Assembly (NCBI RefSeq): GCF_020141465.1
Contig: NZ_JAHSPD010000002.1
Coordinates: 1 to 63,571, forward strand
Source of the DNA: Roseovarius carneus
GTDB lineage: Bacteria > Pseudomonadota > Alphaproteobacteria > Rhodobacterales > Rhodobacteraceae
Direction: 5' to 3'
DNA: 63,571 nucleotides
In this document: one piece after another, positions 43,822 to 52,702 of the stretch
Layout of the letters: each line of letters begins with the position of its first letter
Numbering within the stretch: the stretch's first letter is position 1
Notes under the pieces: generated by a model
Database searches by the model: none
Told to the model about the DNA's origin: nothing
What the model saw: only the letters and a program-made list of their open reading frames with translations
Translations under genes and position numbers: made by a program

Positions 43822-44555
43822 TGCCCCGACACTTCCGCCAACAACCCACAGCTTAGTTCGGGATAGTGCACCCCGATCTGACACAGCGCATCAATATAGG
43901 CCGGCTCCAAGTTCAACGCGATCATCTGCTGGGTCATGAAGGGTTTTAGATAAATTCCCTCCATGCGATCCACTTTGTAGCCCGCAGCGTTGATGTGCGC
44001 CGTAAAAGTGTCGACGGTATAATACCGCTGATGTCCCAAAAGGTGATCATGCTCGGACAGATATGTAATGTCATCCAGCGCCCCTGCGGCATGTCCAAGA
44101 CGACGGTTCAATACTTCGGCGTTGGGGACGGCCAAAAACATCTTACCCCCCGGCGCCAAAAAATCACGGTACTGGCGCAGGATCGCAACCGGATCATCGA
44201 CATGTTCCAAAACGAACCCCATGACGATGGTGTCAAACCGCTCGGAGGTCTCAAAGCGCTCAAACCACGTCTGTGTGATCTTTGCGGAGCAATCGGGAGA
44301 CTTCGCCTGGAACGTCCCGATGACCTCCTGCGAGCCCTCCAACACAAGATGCCGGTCGAAATGCTGAGCGAAAATCTGCGTGGTAAAGCCGTGCCCCAGC
44401 CCAAGTTCCAGCAGTGAGCCTGCCTGCCCAACACGATCCAAAATGCGCCGGGGGTACCAGTTCATCAAGATTTCATTGTCAAAATCGTACTGGCTGTCGC
44501 CCTTATAGGCCAAGGCTTGGGCGTCCAGTGTGGTTGTCTCAAATTCGATCGTCAT
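43818..44555 (-). CDS. SAM-dependent methyltransferase (glycan locus, minus operon)
   Basis: This 245-residue class I methyltransferase has motif I LLELGLGHGFTTQIF near residue 47, the acidic residue in VLEGSQEVIG, VLEHVDDPVAILRQY and APGGKMFLAVPNAEVLNRRLG. The conserved segment SEHDHLLGHQRYYTVDTF is shared in part with the divergent methyltransferase at 44827. GAGGAC lies before the ATG at 44555. First gene of the minus-strand operon. Likely a sugar or small-molecule methyltransferase, with substrate unknown. Confidence 0.82.
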   Translation of the reverse strand: MTIEFETTTLDAQALAYKGDSQYDFDNEILMNWYPRRILDRVGQAGSLLELGLGHGFTTQIFAQHFDRHLVLEGSQEVIGTFQAKSPDCSAKITQTWFERFETSERFDTIVMGFVLEHVDDPVAILRQYRDFLAPGGKMFLAVPNAEVLNRRLGHAAGALDDITYLSEHDHLLGHQRYYTVDTFTAHINAAGYKVDRMEGIYLKPFMTQQMIALNLEPAYIDALCQIGVHYPELSCGLLAEVSGQ

Positions 44556-44826
44556 CGTCGTCCTCACCCGTCTCAAAGCCTTCCAAACCGTGACTTCCGA
44601 TCGCTAAAGCACGATTTGTAGCTTTTCAAGTAAGGCGTATATCCACAGCGGGCAACCCTAATTGCCCCGTTTAAATCCGGCTCAATCCCTCGCCAAAATC
44701 CTATCCCAACGCGGCCCATAGGGCACTACGCTCCATCATTTTAACTTTTTTTGCGGCAGCGGACTTGCTATGGACGCACCATACAAGGGCCCAATTGCGG
44801 GGTCGGTAACACCTCAAGGAGCGATT

Positions 44827-45570
44827 ATGACATTAGAACGTGACTATGACGCCGAACTCAAAGACACGGCTGATCACCAATATGCCTATAATTTCGACCT
44901 GGATGTGATGCATAAATACATGATGCGCTCTTGTGAGCCGCTGTTCAAGCAGGGCTCGGTTCTGGAATTGGGCAGCTACTTGGGCGATTTCACCCGCCGC
45001 CTGATGCCCCACTTTGAGGATATCACCTGCGTCGAAGCTTCCGGAGAGGCTGTCGCACACACACGCGCCAACCTGCCGGACACGATCGAATTTCACCAAG
45101 GCCTGTTTGAAACGATCGACCTGCCCCGCCGCTATGACAACATCATTCTGACCCACGTGCTGGAACACTTGGATGATCCGGTCAGTGTGATGCGCCGAAT
45201 AAACACAGAATGGCTGGCCCCCGGTGGACGGTTCTTCGTGATTTGCCCCAACGCCAACGCGCCCTCGCGCCAGATTGCTGTTAAGATGGGACTGATTTCG
45301 CATAATGCCGCGATCACGCCCGCCGAAGAGGCCCATGGCCACCGGATCACTTACAGCCTTGACACATTGGAGCGGGACGCCACCGCTGCGGGCCTCAAGG
45401 TTGTGCACCGCTCGGGCGTGTTCTTTAAAGCTTTGGCCAACTTCCAGTGGGACCAACTGCTGAACACTGACATCATTTCCGATGAATACCTTGAGGGATG
45501 CTTTATGCTGGGTCAGCAATATCCTGACCTCTGTTCCAGCATCTTTTTAGTCTGTGAGGCCGGCGAATGA
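44827..45570 (+). CDS. SAM-dependent methyltransferase (glycan locus, plus operon)
   Basis: This 247-residue methyltransferase is divergently transcribed from its paralogue. Shared features are VLELGSYLGDFTRRL, VEASGEAVAHTRANLPD, LTHVLEHLDDPVSVMRR and APGGRFFVICPNANAPSRQ. Both also have a closing block with YPDL or YPEL before the C-terminus. AAGGAG six bases upstream fixes the ATG at 44827. It overlaps the GT2 gene by four bases. A divergently arranged pair of paralogues suggests that the two operons arose together or are used together. Confidence 0.82.
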   Translation: MTLERDYDAELKDTADHQYAYNFDLDVMHKYMMRSCEPLFKQGSVLELGSYLGDFTRRLMPHFEDITCVEASGEAVAHTRANLPDTIEFHQGLFETIDLPRRYDNIILTHVLEHLDDPVSVMRRINTEWLAPGGRFFVICPNANAPSRQIAVKMGLISHNAAITPAEEAHGHRITYSLDTLERDATAAGLKVVHRSGVFFKALANFQWDQLLNTDIISDEYLEGCFMLGQQYPDLCSSIFLVCEAGE

Positions 45571-46517
45571 ACGACGCCGTGCCCGAGTTTCAGGCACGCG
45601 CGATTTCAGTCGTTGTGGCCGTCTACGAAAACGAAGGCTCGCTGGCCGAAACCCACAAACAGATCAGCGCGCTGTTTGATGGTCCCCTCAAGGGTCACAC
45701 CTTGGAAATAGTGTTTGTGAACGACGGCTCCAGCGATGGCTCGCTGGAGGAGTTGCACCGCATCCGCGAGACCGACCCTTCGGTAAAGGTGATAACATTC
45801 ACGCGGAACTTTGGGCAAATGGCCGCCATGTTGGCAGGTTTTGCCGAAGCAACCGGGGACGCGGTGATCAACATCTCCGCCGACTTGCAAGACCCCATCA
45901 ATCTGATCGTGGAAATGGCGGCGCAGTGGCAGTCAGGGGCTGAAATCGTCGTCTGCTATCGCACCAATAGGTCCGACCCAATGGCCGCGAAGGCGTTTTC
46001 ATGGCTTGCCTACGGGGTCTTGCGGATGGCTGTGCCGCAAATTCCCAGCGGCGGGTTTGATTACGTCCTGATGGACCGGGTCGCGATGGACCAATTCAAC
46101 GCAATGGACACGCGGCATCGGTTTTTCCAAGGTGATCTGTTGTGGCCGGGCTATCGCACCAACTTCATCCCCTATGAGCGTAAGGAACGCACCATAGGCA
46201 AATCTCAATATAACTTCACTAAAAAACTGAAGAATTTTACCGATGCGGTACTGGATTCCTCGTTTTTGCCGATCCGCGCGATTTCGGTTATGGGGTTTTT
46301 CACCAGCTTTTTAGGACTGCTATATGCAATTTCGATCCTGTTTGCCTGGGCGGGCGGGGCCACACCATTTGATGGCTGGGCGCCTTTGATGATGGTGATT
46401 TTGATTATCGGCGGCATGATCATGGTGATGCTGGGTGTGATCGGAGAATATGTCTGGCGCATTAACGAAGAGGTCCGAAAGCGCCCCAATTATGTGATTC
46501 GGGACAAATTCTTATGA
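45567..46517 (+). CDS. GT2 polyprenyl-phosphate glycosyltransferase (GtrB-like)
   Basis: This 316-residue enzyme transfers a sugar from a nucleotide to undecaprenyl phosphate at the inner membrane. The GT2 domain has VVAVYENEG, FVNDGSSDGS and ISADLQDP, and two C-terminal membrane segments follow (VMGFFTSFLGLLYAISILF; LMMVILIIGGMIMVMLGVIG). The ending VRKRPNYVI is common in the DPM1/GtrB family. It overlaps both neighbours by four bases. With the GtrA-like and GT-C proteins downstream it forms a typical three-part system for adding a sugar on the outside of the membrane. Confidence 0.9.
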   Translation: MNDAVPEFQARAISVVVAVYENEGSLAETHKQISALFDGPLKGHTLEIVFVNDGSSDGSLEELHRIRETDPSVKVITFTRNFGQMAAMLAGFAEATGDAVINISADLQDPINLIVEMAAQWQSGAEIVVCYRTNRSDPMAAKAFSWLAYGVLRMAVPQIPSGGFDYVLMDRVAMDQFNAMDTRHRFFQGDLLWPGYRTNFIPYERKERTIGKSQYNFTKKLKNFTDAVLDSSFLPIRAISVMGFFTSFLGLLYAISILFAWAGGATPFDGWAPLMMVILIIGGMIMVMLGVIGEYVWRINEEVRKRPNYVIRDKFL

Positions 46518-47356
46518 GCAAACAGCTAACCCCAAACGTTGTCGGCACGATCACTTGCTACAGCGAAGGCGTGGCCAACGATTACGCAGACTACCCTGAC
46601 AGCGGATTTGATCTGACAGATGAATACGCCGCAACCAGTTTCTGGGTTAGTTCGCGCAACCGCCTGTTCAGCTGGCTTGTCCACCGCGAGCGAGATCGCC
46701 TAGGGCAAGCCCGCCTTTTGGATGTAGGCTGCGGCACCGGGAATTTTGCCCAGCATCTAAGCAAAGACGGCACATTGACCGTGACTGGCTCCGAGATTTA
46801 CCTCAAGGGGTTACAGTTTGCGCAAAAACGCCAGCCGGATATTGAGTTTATCCAATACGATGTCACCGAAGGCATCTTGGATCGGCGCTATGAAATCATC
46901 ACTGCCTTTGATGTGTTTGAACACATCGAGGCAGACGTCACCGGGTTGCAAAACGTCCACGAAATGCTGACTGAGGAGGGCGTGTTCATTGTATCTGTGC
47001 CGCAGCATATGTTCCTTTGGAGCAAGCTGGATGAAATCGTTTTTCACAAACGCCGTTATTCGCGGGCGGAGATGGTGGGCAAGCTGCGCCAAACAGGGTT
47101 CACACCTGTGCGCGTCACCTCCCATGTGTTCACCCTGTTTCCACTGATGTGGCTGTCGCGTCTGCTGGATAAGGTCAAACCAGACAGCCCCGCGACAGAA
47201 GACACAGATAACCTGTCGGATCGGGTCACGTTTTCGCCGGTCGTGAACTGGGTGTTCAACAAGATCATGTTTATTGACGAAGCGCTGATCCGCGTTGGAA
47301 TTCCCCTACCTGTCGGGGGCACATTGGTGGTTGTCGCCCGTAAAAACGCACCATGA
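46514..47356 (+). CDS. SAM-dependent methyltransferase (third in glycan locus)
   Basis: This 280-residue class I methyltransferase has motif I LLDVGCGTGNFAQHL, acidic GSEIYLKGLQFAQKR, ITAFDVFEHIEAD and EEGVFIVSVPQHMFLWSKLDE. The block VFHKRRYSRAEMVGKLRQTGF is characteristic of methyltransferases that accompany GtrB-type glycosyltransferases. It differs clearly from the two divergent paralogues. It lies between the GT2 and GtrA-like genes and may modify the lipid-linked sugar. Confidence 0.82.
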   Translation: MSKQLTPNVVGTITCYSEGVANDYADYPDSGFDLTDEYAATSFWVSSRNRLFSWLVHRERDRLGQARLLDVGCGTGNFAQHLSKDGTLTVTGSEIYLKGLQFAQKRQPDIEFIQYDVTEGILDRRYEIITAFDVFEHIEADVTGLQNVHEMLTEEGVFIVSVPQHMFLWSKLDEIVFHKRRYSRAEMVGKLRQTGFTPVRVTSHVFTLFPLMWLSRLLDKVKPDSPATEDTDNLSDRVTFSPVVNWVFNKIMFIDEALIRVGIPLPVGGTLVVVARKNAP

Positions 47357-47366
47357 GGTCTTAGTT

Positions 47367-47759
47367 ATGAACATGGAAATGTCCCGCTTTTTATTGGCTG
47401 GCGGGGTGAATTTCGTGTTCACTTTTCTGGTGTTCACTGGGGCCCTAAAGGTTATGCACACTGGCTATGTCGCGGCTTTGTTATTGGCCTGGATATCGGG
47501 CAATATCCTGACATATGTTCTGAATTTCGTCTGGGTGTTCCGCCCCGAAGACCGCCTGTCCTTCGGGATGCGGTTTTTCAAATACCTCACGGCGGGGGCC
47601 TTTTCGATTGCAGCAAACTTGATGGCCCTTTCTGCTTTGGTTGAGATCGGCGGCTTTGATCCATTTTGGGCGCAGTTGATCGTCATGCCCTTTATTATCG
47701 CATTCAACTTTATAGCCGCTAAATTTTGGTCCCTCAAAAAAGCCCCCCCCCTGCCATGA
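47367..47759 (+). CDS. GtrA-like membrane protein
   Basis: This 130-residue protein has four predicted membrane segments (FLLAGGVNFVFTFLVFTGAL; ALLLAWISGNILTYVLNFVWVF; AGAFSIAANLMALSALV; LIVMPFIIAFNFIAAKFW). It matches the GtrA/DPMS family, proposed to flip polyprenyl-linked sugars. The N-x-xW-VF motif after the second segment is typical. The ATG at 47367 follows GAGG by about nine bases; the upstream frame is the end of the methyltransferase. It overlaps the next gene by four bases. Confidence 0.82.
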   Translation: MNMEMSRFLLAGGVNFVFTFLVFTGALKVMHTGYVAALLLAWISGNILTYVLNFVWVFRPEDRLSFGMRFFKYLTAGAFSIAANLMALSALVEIGGFDPFWAQLIVMPFIIAFNFIAAKFWSLKKAPPLP

Positions 47760-49480
47760 CTCCCACACCTACAGTTTTTGCCCCGTCGCGTATCGTCCTT
47801 TGGCTTGCATTGATTTGCTTTGCGATACTGGGGGTTGCGGTGATCTGGGCCTCTGATCGCGCATTGGAGTTCACCGATGAGGCCTACTACCTGCTATCCG
47901 CGATCCACCCCGATCAGATCCTTTTATATATCTCGGCACAACACTGGACCCTTGCGCCGCTTTGGGCGTTGACTGAAAGCCTCCAGGGGTTTCGCATGAC
48001 GGGGGCGGCTATCTTGCTGGGTACGTCGAGCCTGCTGGGCTGGGGCGCGGTGTGGATTCTGGCACACTTGACGGACCGCGTCTGGAGCCGTTTGGAAGTG
48101 GCGGGTGTAATCGCGGCCAGCGCGGTTGGCGCTTTGATGTATGTCGCAACCATTGCGCCCTCGCCCAGCTATAATTTGCTGGCCTCTGCGGGAGCCTACG
48201 GTGCAGCGGGGCTGACGTTTCTGGCGATTGGGCGTGCAAAGCCTTCAACCGGCTTGATGCTGTCACTGTTGGCCGGGCTATGCTTGGCGGTGGCGTTTGT
48301 GAACAAACCCTCTGCGGGTATCTGCACCGCATTGGTTGTTTGCGGTCTGATGCTGGGCCTTGAGGAGCGTCGCCGCAAATGGGCGATGGTGACGGCTGGG
48401 ATTATCGGGGCGACCCTTACCTTGGTGCTTTTGGTTTTGACCCACCCCGGCACACTGCCAGTCCGTGACAGTTTTAACAGCGGTCTGGAACTGTTCCGCA
48501 TGGTCCAGACAGAGTCTGTGGGCGCCCGCCTGATCCGCTACGCCGTGACGCTTTTGTCCTCGACTGCAGGGGCGCTGATCACCTTTTCACCCACTGTTTT
48601 CGCATTCATAGCTCTCTTGTTTTACCCGCGCCGCTGGCTGGCAATAACAACTGTCAGCATCTTGATCCTGAACGCCGTGTTGGAGAAAACCTACTTAGGT
48701 GGGGTCGATCAGTACCCAACAATAATGGAAGGCTACTATACCCTTATCATACTGGCCTTTGGGTGTGGGGTGCGCGCCTGGACCATAAACCGCAGAGTGG
48801 CATTGTTCTACACCGGGCTGGTATTGTTGCCATTCAGCGTGGCTATCGGAACCGGCAACGCGCTATTCACACAGATCGTTATCACCCTTGCGCCTTGGAG
48901 CATCACAGTTGTGCTGCTGGCCTTAATGACACAAGCGTCCCCTATCACACGAGCCAATGAAACCCGGCATCTTATGCAGCATAGCTGCGCTTGCTTGTTC
49001 TTGGTGTTGTCGACCTCACAGATCATCACCAGTTTTGGGCGCGCGCCTTATCATCTACAAACGCCTCTGGTGGCCCACACCCAAACCGTGTCTGTTGGCA
49101 TGCTAGGCGATGTAAAGGTGGATGCCGCCACCGCAGCTTTCTTAGGTGAAATCGAGCAGGCAAAGGAGATCTGCGCAATCCAGCCCGGAGCCGCATTCAT
49201 GGGGCTGTTCAATGTGCCGGGATTAGCACTGATTTTTGACGCCGTACCGCCCGTGTCCCCGTGGTTAAACAACCCCGCCCAAGCGGATACCGTGCTGGAA
49301 TATTGGAATCCCGACAGCGCGCCCCAAGTGGTTATGGTTCTCACCCGTGAGGTGATTGCTGAGCAGGTTACCCTACCCGCCCGCCTACAACCCGATCAAA
49401 ACGGATATATGCTCTGCGGCACTCCACTATTGCCGTTTCAACAGCATACTGTTGAGGTCTGGGCACGCGGCACGCCCTAG
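47756..49480 (+). CDS. GT-C type membrane glycosyltransferase
   Basis: This 574-residue protein has ten or more membrane segments and a soluble C-terminal domain of about 120 residues. Just after the first segment stands LEFTDEAYYLLSA, matching the DE motif of GT39/GT83 membrane glycosyltransferases that use polyprenyl-linked donors. With the GT2 and GtrA-like proteins it would transfer the sugar to a periplasmic acceptor such as a lipid, glycan or protein. The ATG at 47756 overlaps the GtrA-like stop. The gene ends about 90 bp before an IS5 relic. The donor and acceptor are unknown. Confidence 0.75.
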   Translation: MTPTPTVFAPSRIVLWLALICFAILGVAVIWASDRALEFTDEAYYLLSAIHPDQILLYISAQHWTLAPLWALTESLQGFRMTGAAILLGTSSLLGWGAVWILAHLTDRVWSRLEVAGVIAASAVGALMYVATIAPSPSYNLLASAGAYGAAGLTFLAIGRAKPSTGLMLSLLAGLCLAVAFVNKPSAGICTALVVCGLMLGLEERRRKWAMVTAGIIGATLTLVLLVLTHPGTLPVRDSFNSGLELFRMVQTESVGARLIRYAVTLLSSTAGALITFSPTVFAFIALLFYPRRWLAITTVSILILNAVLEKTYLGGVDQYPTIMEGYYTLIILAFGCGVRAWTINRRVALFYTGLVLLPFSVAIGTGNALFTQIVITLAPWSITVVLLALMTQASPITRANETRHLMQHSCACLFLVLSTSQIITSFGRAPYHLQTPLVAHTQTVSVGMLGDVKVDAATAAFLGEIEQAKEICAIQPGAAFMGLFNVPGLALIFDAVPPVSPWLNNPAQADTVLEYWNPDSAPQVVMVLTREVIAEQVTLPARLQPDQNGYMLCGTPLLPFQQHTVEVWARGTP

Positions 49481-49570
49481 GCTCCAAACTCAAGCAAACC
49501 ATTGATTATTATGATCTCCTCTGATTCAGCCTTATATATTTATGTTGGAGGTGATGAGGACAGTTAGATT

Positions 49571-50155
49571 TTGGCTTTCTGGTCGTGCGATGGCATTGAC
49601 CGAGCCACTGCTGCTGCCGAAGAACTAACCCAGCACGCGGCGCGTGGACGACAGGCGCGTGATCGGCGGGATCATCCTTGTTCTGTGGATCAGTTGGAGG
49701 TGGCAGGACTGCTCGCTGGAATACGGTCCGCCATGACGCTTCGCAACCGTTTCAACCGATTGACCCACAAGGGGCTTTAAATAAGCATCTTCACCACGCT
49801 CCCAGCGCAGTCGGAATTGCCTGACGACTTGAGCATCAACTCCACAGCAGCGCGTGCGCACAGGTCGGCCCATGGCGGAAAACGAGGGCAAAAATTCAGG
49901 CTACCCATTGCCCGGCAGGTGATTGCAGGCAATCGTCGAGAGCGAGGCGTTCGCGTGGCGGCCCAAGCACGAGAATCTATGCCCACAAAAATGCTTGCAG
50001 GCAGATAGCCACATTCATTTAATCTCGAACTAGGAAACGGGCCGATATTGCGTTCGCACCTGCCTTGCTGGATTTATTGCCTGCGTCAGAACCACTGCTG
50101 GCTTACAAGGAATATGACGCTCACGGCCATTTATTGCGGAGCAGGCCCAAGTGAG
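49571..50155 (+). pseudogene. IS5-family transposase relic
   Basis: Fragments in order rebuild an IS5-family transposase: MALTEPLLLPKN, then TAA at 49626-49628, then RRVDDRRVIGGIILVL, CSLEYGPP, TLRNRFNRLTHKGL with stop, LSINSTAARAHRSAHGGKRG, and a late part AFAPALLDLLPASEPLLAYKEYD. It has several stops and frameshifts, and a palindromic insert sits where the motif QAIGRSRGG should be. The last bases overlap the 3' end of the lacI-type gene. This fills the 650-bp gap between the glycan and DHPS loci. Confidence 0.82.
49907..49947 (+). repeat. double-palindrome element, copy 3 (inside IS5 relic)
   Basis: TGCCCGGCA (49909-49917) is followed by the palindrome GATTGCAGGCAATC (49921-49934), extended by wobble pairs, and CGAGAG. 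The host should read QAIGRSRGG across this point. The extra sequence is about 39 bp, two longer than the other copies. Confidence 0.75.
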
Positions 50156-51162
50156 CTGCGCAGGCGGATGTCGGTCGGGAGTTCCACGCTTTCACAATTT
50201 TTGCGCTGTGTGACCATCTGAATGAGCATGCTGGCGGCGCGTCGGCCCATTTCGCGGTGCGGCACGTGCACTGTGGTCAGCGCAGGATCTGCCAGCAGGG
50301 CAATCTCGATATCGTCAAAACCAGTCACAGATATATCGGCTGGAACCTTTAGGCCCATTTCCTTTGCGGCCCTCAACGCCCCAACGGCAAGGACGTCGTT
50401 GATGCACATAACGGCTGTTGTGGCAGGCTCCGCTGCGAGGGCTTCACGAAAGGCCATCTCGCCATTCTCGATGCCATAAGGGGTTTCTTTCAAAATCATG
50501 TCGGCAGGATCAAGACCCATCTCGCTCATTGCCAACCTGATGCCATCCACGCGTCCGCGTGCGCGGTCGTTCGATGCGATTGGTGCAGAAATACACGCGA
50601 TCTTCCGGTGCCCTTGCATAATCACCAACCGGGCGAGTTCGGCCATCGCATTGACGTTGTCAAAACCGATTGCGGGCTGCTGACGGTCCAGCGCGTAAGA
50701 CCACGAAACCAGAGCCGGAATGGACCGTTTGTCGAGGAAGTCATAGATATCCTGACTGCGATGATATCCGATCAAAAGCAAAGCATCGGCACCGCCTGCA
50801 ACAAGGGCGCGTATCTGCGCGTCCTCAAGCGATGCGCTATAGGCCGAAGATGCGATCAGCAGGGTTTTGCCATGCAGCCCAAGCTCCTCCTGGAAAGCCT
50901 GAATGCCTCTGGCGAAGACGGCGTTTTCCATCGTCGGAATAATCACGCCGAATGTATTGGTCTGTTTTGCCGCCAGAGCGCGGGCACCGAAATTGGGTGC
51001 ATAGCCAAGTTCGGCAACCGCTTTGAGGACCCGTTCGCGGGTTTTCCCTGTCACCTGATCGGGCAGGTTCAGGCACCGCGAAACGGTTGCAGTGGACACA
51101 TTGGCGTGTTCCGCGACATCTGCAAGTGTCGCGACTGCTTTGGTAGGGGGCAAACTATCCAT
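50131..51162 (-). CDS. LacI-family repressor of the DHPS operon
   Basis: This 343-residue regulator has a LacI helix-turn-helix (TLADVAEHANVSTATVSRCLN), the hinge helix RALAAKQTNTFGVIIP and a periplasmic-binding-protein-like effector domain (DALLLIGYHRSQDIYDF; AVMCINDVLAVGALRAAKEMG; VTGFDDIEIALLADP). I place the start at 51162 (MDSLPPTKAVATL); the upstream extension crosses the operator region. It is divergent from the TRAP and hps genes, and two LacI-type palindromes lie in between, so it probably controls both itself and the DHPS operon. The inducer may be DHPS or sulfolactate. Confidence 0.87.
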   Translation of the reverse strand: MDSLPPTKAVATLADVAEHANVSTATVSRCLNLPDQVTGKTRERVLKAVAELGYAPNFGARALAAKQTNTFGVIIPTMENAVFARGIQAFQEELGLHGKTLLIASSAYSASLEDAQIRALVAGGADALLLIGYHRSQDIYDFLDKRSIPALVSWSYALDRQQPAIGFDNVNAMAELARLVIMQGHRKIACISAPIASNDRARGRVDGIRLAMSEMGLDPADMILKETPYGIENGEMAFREALAAEPATTAVMCINDVLAVGALRAAKEMGLKVPADISVTGFDDIEIALLADPALTTVHVPHREMGRRAASMLIQMVTQRKNCESVELPTDIRLRSSLGPAPQ

Positions 51163-51254
51163 GCATATTGAATCTTTATATATTGGGACGCGTATCAGGG
51201 CCTTGATCTTCTCAACGCCCTGCCGATCTCGGCAACTCAATAGTAACATATAAT

Positions 51255-51290
51255 GCAAGCGCTTGCTTTTGAAATTGTAAGCGCTTACAA
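51255..51290. promoter_or_regulatory. two LacI-type operators, 22 bp apart
   Basis: GCAAGCGCTTGC (51255-51266) and TTGTAAGCGCTTACAA (51275-51290) are both perfect palindromes with the CG centre and AAGCGCTT core typical of LacI-family sites. Their centres are 22 bp apart, two helical turns, so two dimers can bind on the same face. They lie between the divergent regulator and the DHPS operon. Confidence 0.85.
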
Positions 51291-51332
51291 AATCCCTACG
51301 AATCGTCACTCAACAGGCAAAGGTTGTGAAAT

Positions 51333-51509
51333 ATGGCTTTTACTACAGCGTTTGTCTTGCTCGTGGCCTTCACGGCAAATGTGGTCATCGGAGCGGTAGG
51401 AGAGGCTCCGGTGGTGGGGAGTGTTGCGGAGATGCTGATCCTTCTGGGGTCGACCGTAGCCTTCGTTGTCGGCATTCTGCAGCGTGAGGAGCGCGACAGG
51501 AAAAACTAA
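51333..51509 (+). CDS. 58-residue membrane protein at the head of the DHPS operon
   Basis: The frame ATG 51333 to TAA 51509 encodes 58 residues with two hydrophobic segments: MAFTTAFVLLVAFTANVVIG, and MLILLGSTVAFVVGILQ, separated by GAVGEAPVVGSVAE. The tail REERDRKN is charged. It resembles a helical hairpin with both ends probably cytoplasmic. AAAGG lies about ten bases before the ATG. It sits after the operators and 39 bp before the TRAP binding-protein gene, so it would be co-transcribed. I do not recognise the family. It may assist the transporter. Confidence 0.65.
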   Translation: MAFTTAFVLLVAFTANVVIGAVGEAPVVGSVAEMLILLGSTVAFVVGILQREERDRKN

Positions 51510-51548
51510 GAATTCGACATAAAAAACGTTTCAATGGGAGGAAACTAA

Positions 51549-52694
51549 ATGAAGAAACTTGATAATGAGCGCGTATCCACGGAGCGCCGTAACTTTCTGA
51601 AGCTGGCAGGAACAGGTGGTTTTACCGCCGCTATGGTCGCCGGTGCAGGCGGGATGCTGTGGTCGTCAGCCGCAGTTGCACAGACCGCCGCAGAAGAGCG
51701 TGACCGTGAAGCGGCCGCAGAGCACATAATGACGATCGGCACGGCCTATATTCTGGGCGCCTCGCGCAGCTATCCGATCATGCAGCTCGACCTGAAAGAA
51801 AACATCCAGAACATGACCAACGGCAAGGTGTATGTGCGTCTGGCCCCCGGTGGTCAGTTGGGAACCGGCGGCGCATTGGTGCAGGCCGTCCAAGGCGGCA
51901 CCATCCAGTGCGCACAGCATTCTCTGGCGAACTTTGCGCCTTTCGCGCCGGTCGCTGACCTGATCAACCTGCCTTATTTCTGCGGGTCGAACCAGCGGTT
52001 CACCAATCTGACAAGCTCGGACGCGTGGAAAGCTGAAGTGGACCCCAAGATTGCTACGGCAGGTTTCAAGTCGCTGTTCTATATCGTCATCGACCCGCGC
52101 GTTGTCGCGGTCCGTCAGGGCGGCACTGCAATCATCACGCCAGCCGATATGGCAGGCGTCAAATTCCGCGTACCCGGCTCCGCGATGTTGCAGCAATACT
52201 ACCGCATGGTCGGCGCAAACCCGACACCCGTGGCTTGGGGCGAGACGCCTTCGGCAATCCGTCAGGGTGTTGCAGACGCGCTTGACCCTTCGGTCGGTGC
52301 CCTGCATGTCTTCGGCTTTGGCGAGATTCTGAGCCACGTGACCTTCACGCAGGCCGTGCCCGACAGCCAAGTCTACTCGGTCAACCTTGAGTGGTTCAAC
52401 AGCCTGCCGATGGACGTTCAGGACGGGATCGAGTTTGCCGGCGAGATTACGCAAGCTCAGAACCTTGCCAAAGTGCCTGCGGCACGCGGTTTTGCCATGT
52501 CCGAGTTGCGGGCGAACGGAGTTGAGTTCCACCAGCTTTCCGAGGATCAGCTGGCAGAGTGGAAATCTGTTGGCGGATACCAGAAAACCGAATGGGACCA
52601 GTTCAAGGTTGATCTGGCCGGGGACATGGACACGTTCGCACGCCTCGAAGAGGCTGCCGGTACGCCGGGCCGCTATTACGTCCACGACGCATAA
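51549..52694 (+). CDS. TRAP solute-binding protein (DctP type), candidate DHPS receptor
   Basis: This 381-residue periplasmic protein has a twin-arginine signal (TERRNFLKLAGTGGF, hydrophobic core, then AVAQ). The DctP fold follows: NMTNGKVYVRLAPGGQLGTGGALVQAVQGG, split by topology, and the ligand-arginine region GVKFRVPGSAMLQQYYRMVG with PTPVAWGETPSAIRQGVADALD. GGAGG lies before the ATG. Export by Tat in folded form is seen in some DctP proteins. First transport gene of the operon that continues to hpsNOP, so DHPS is the likely ligand (HpsKLM-type system). Confidence 0.9.
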   Translation: MKKLDNERVSTERRNFLKLAGTGGFTAAMVAGAGGMLWSSAAVAQTAAEERDREAAAEHIMTIGTAYILGASRSYPIMQLDLKENIQNMTNGKVYVRLAPGGQLGTGGALVQAVQGGTIQCAQHSLANFAPFAPVADLINLPYFCGSNQRFTNLTSSDAWKAEVDPKIATAGFKSLFYIVIDPRVVAVRQGGTAIITPADMAGVKFRVPGSAMLQQYYRMVGANPTPVAWGETPSAIRQGVADALDPSVGALHVFGFGEILSHVTFTQAVPDSQVYSVNLEWFNSLPMDVQDGIEFAGEITQAQNLAKVPAARGFAMSELRANGVEFHQLSEDQLAEWKSVGGYQKTEWDQFKVDLAGDMDTFARLEEAAGTPGRYYVHDA

Positions 52695-52702
52695 TGGCCT
52701 TT

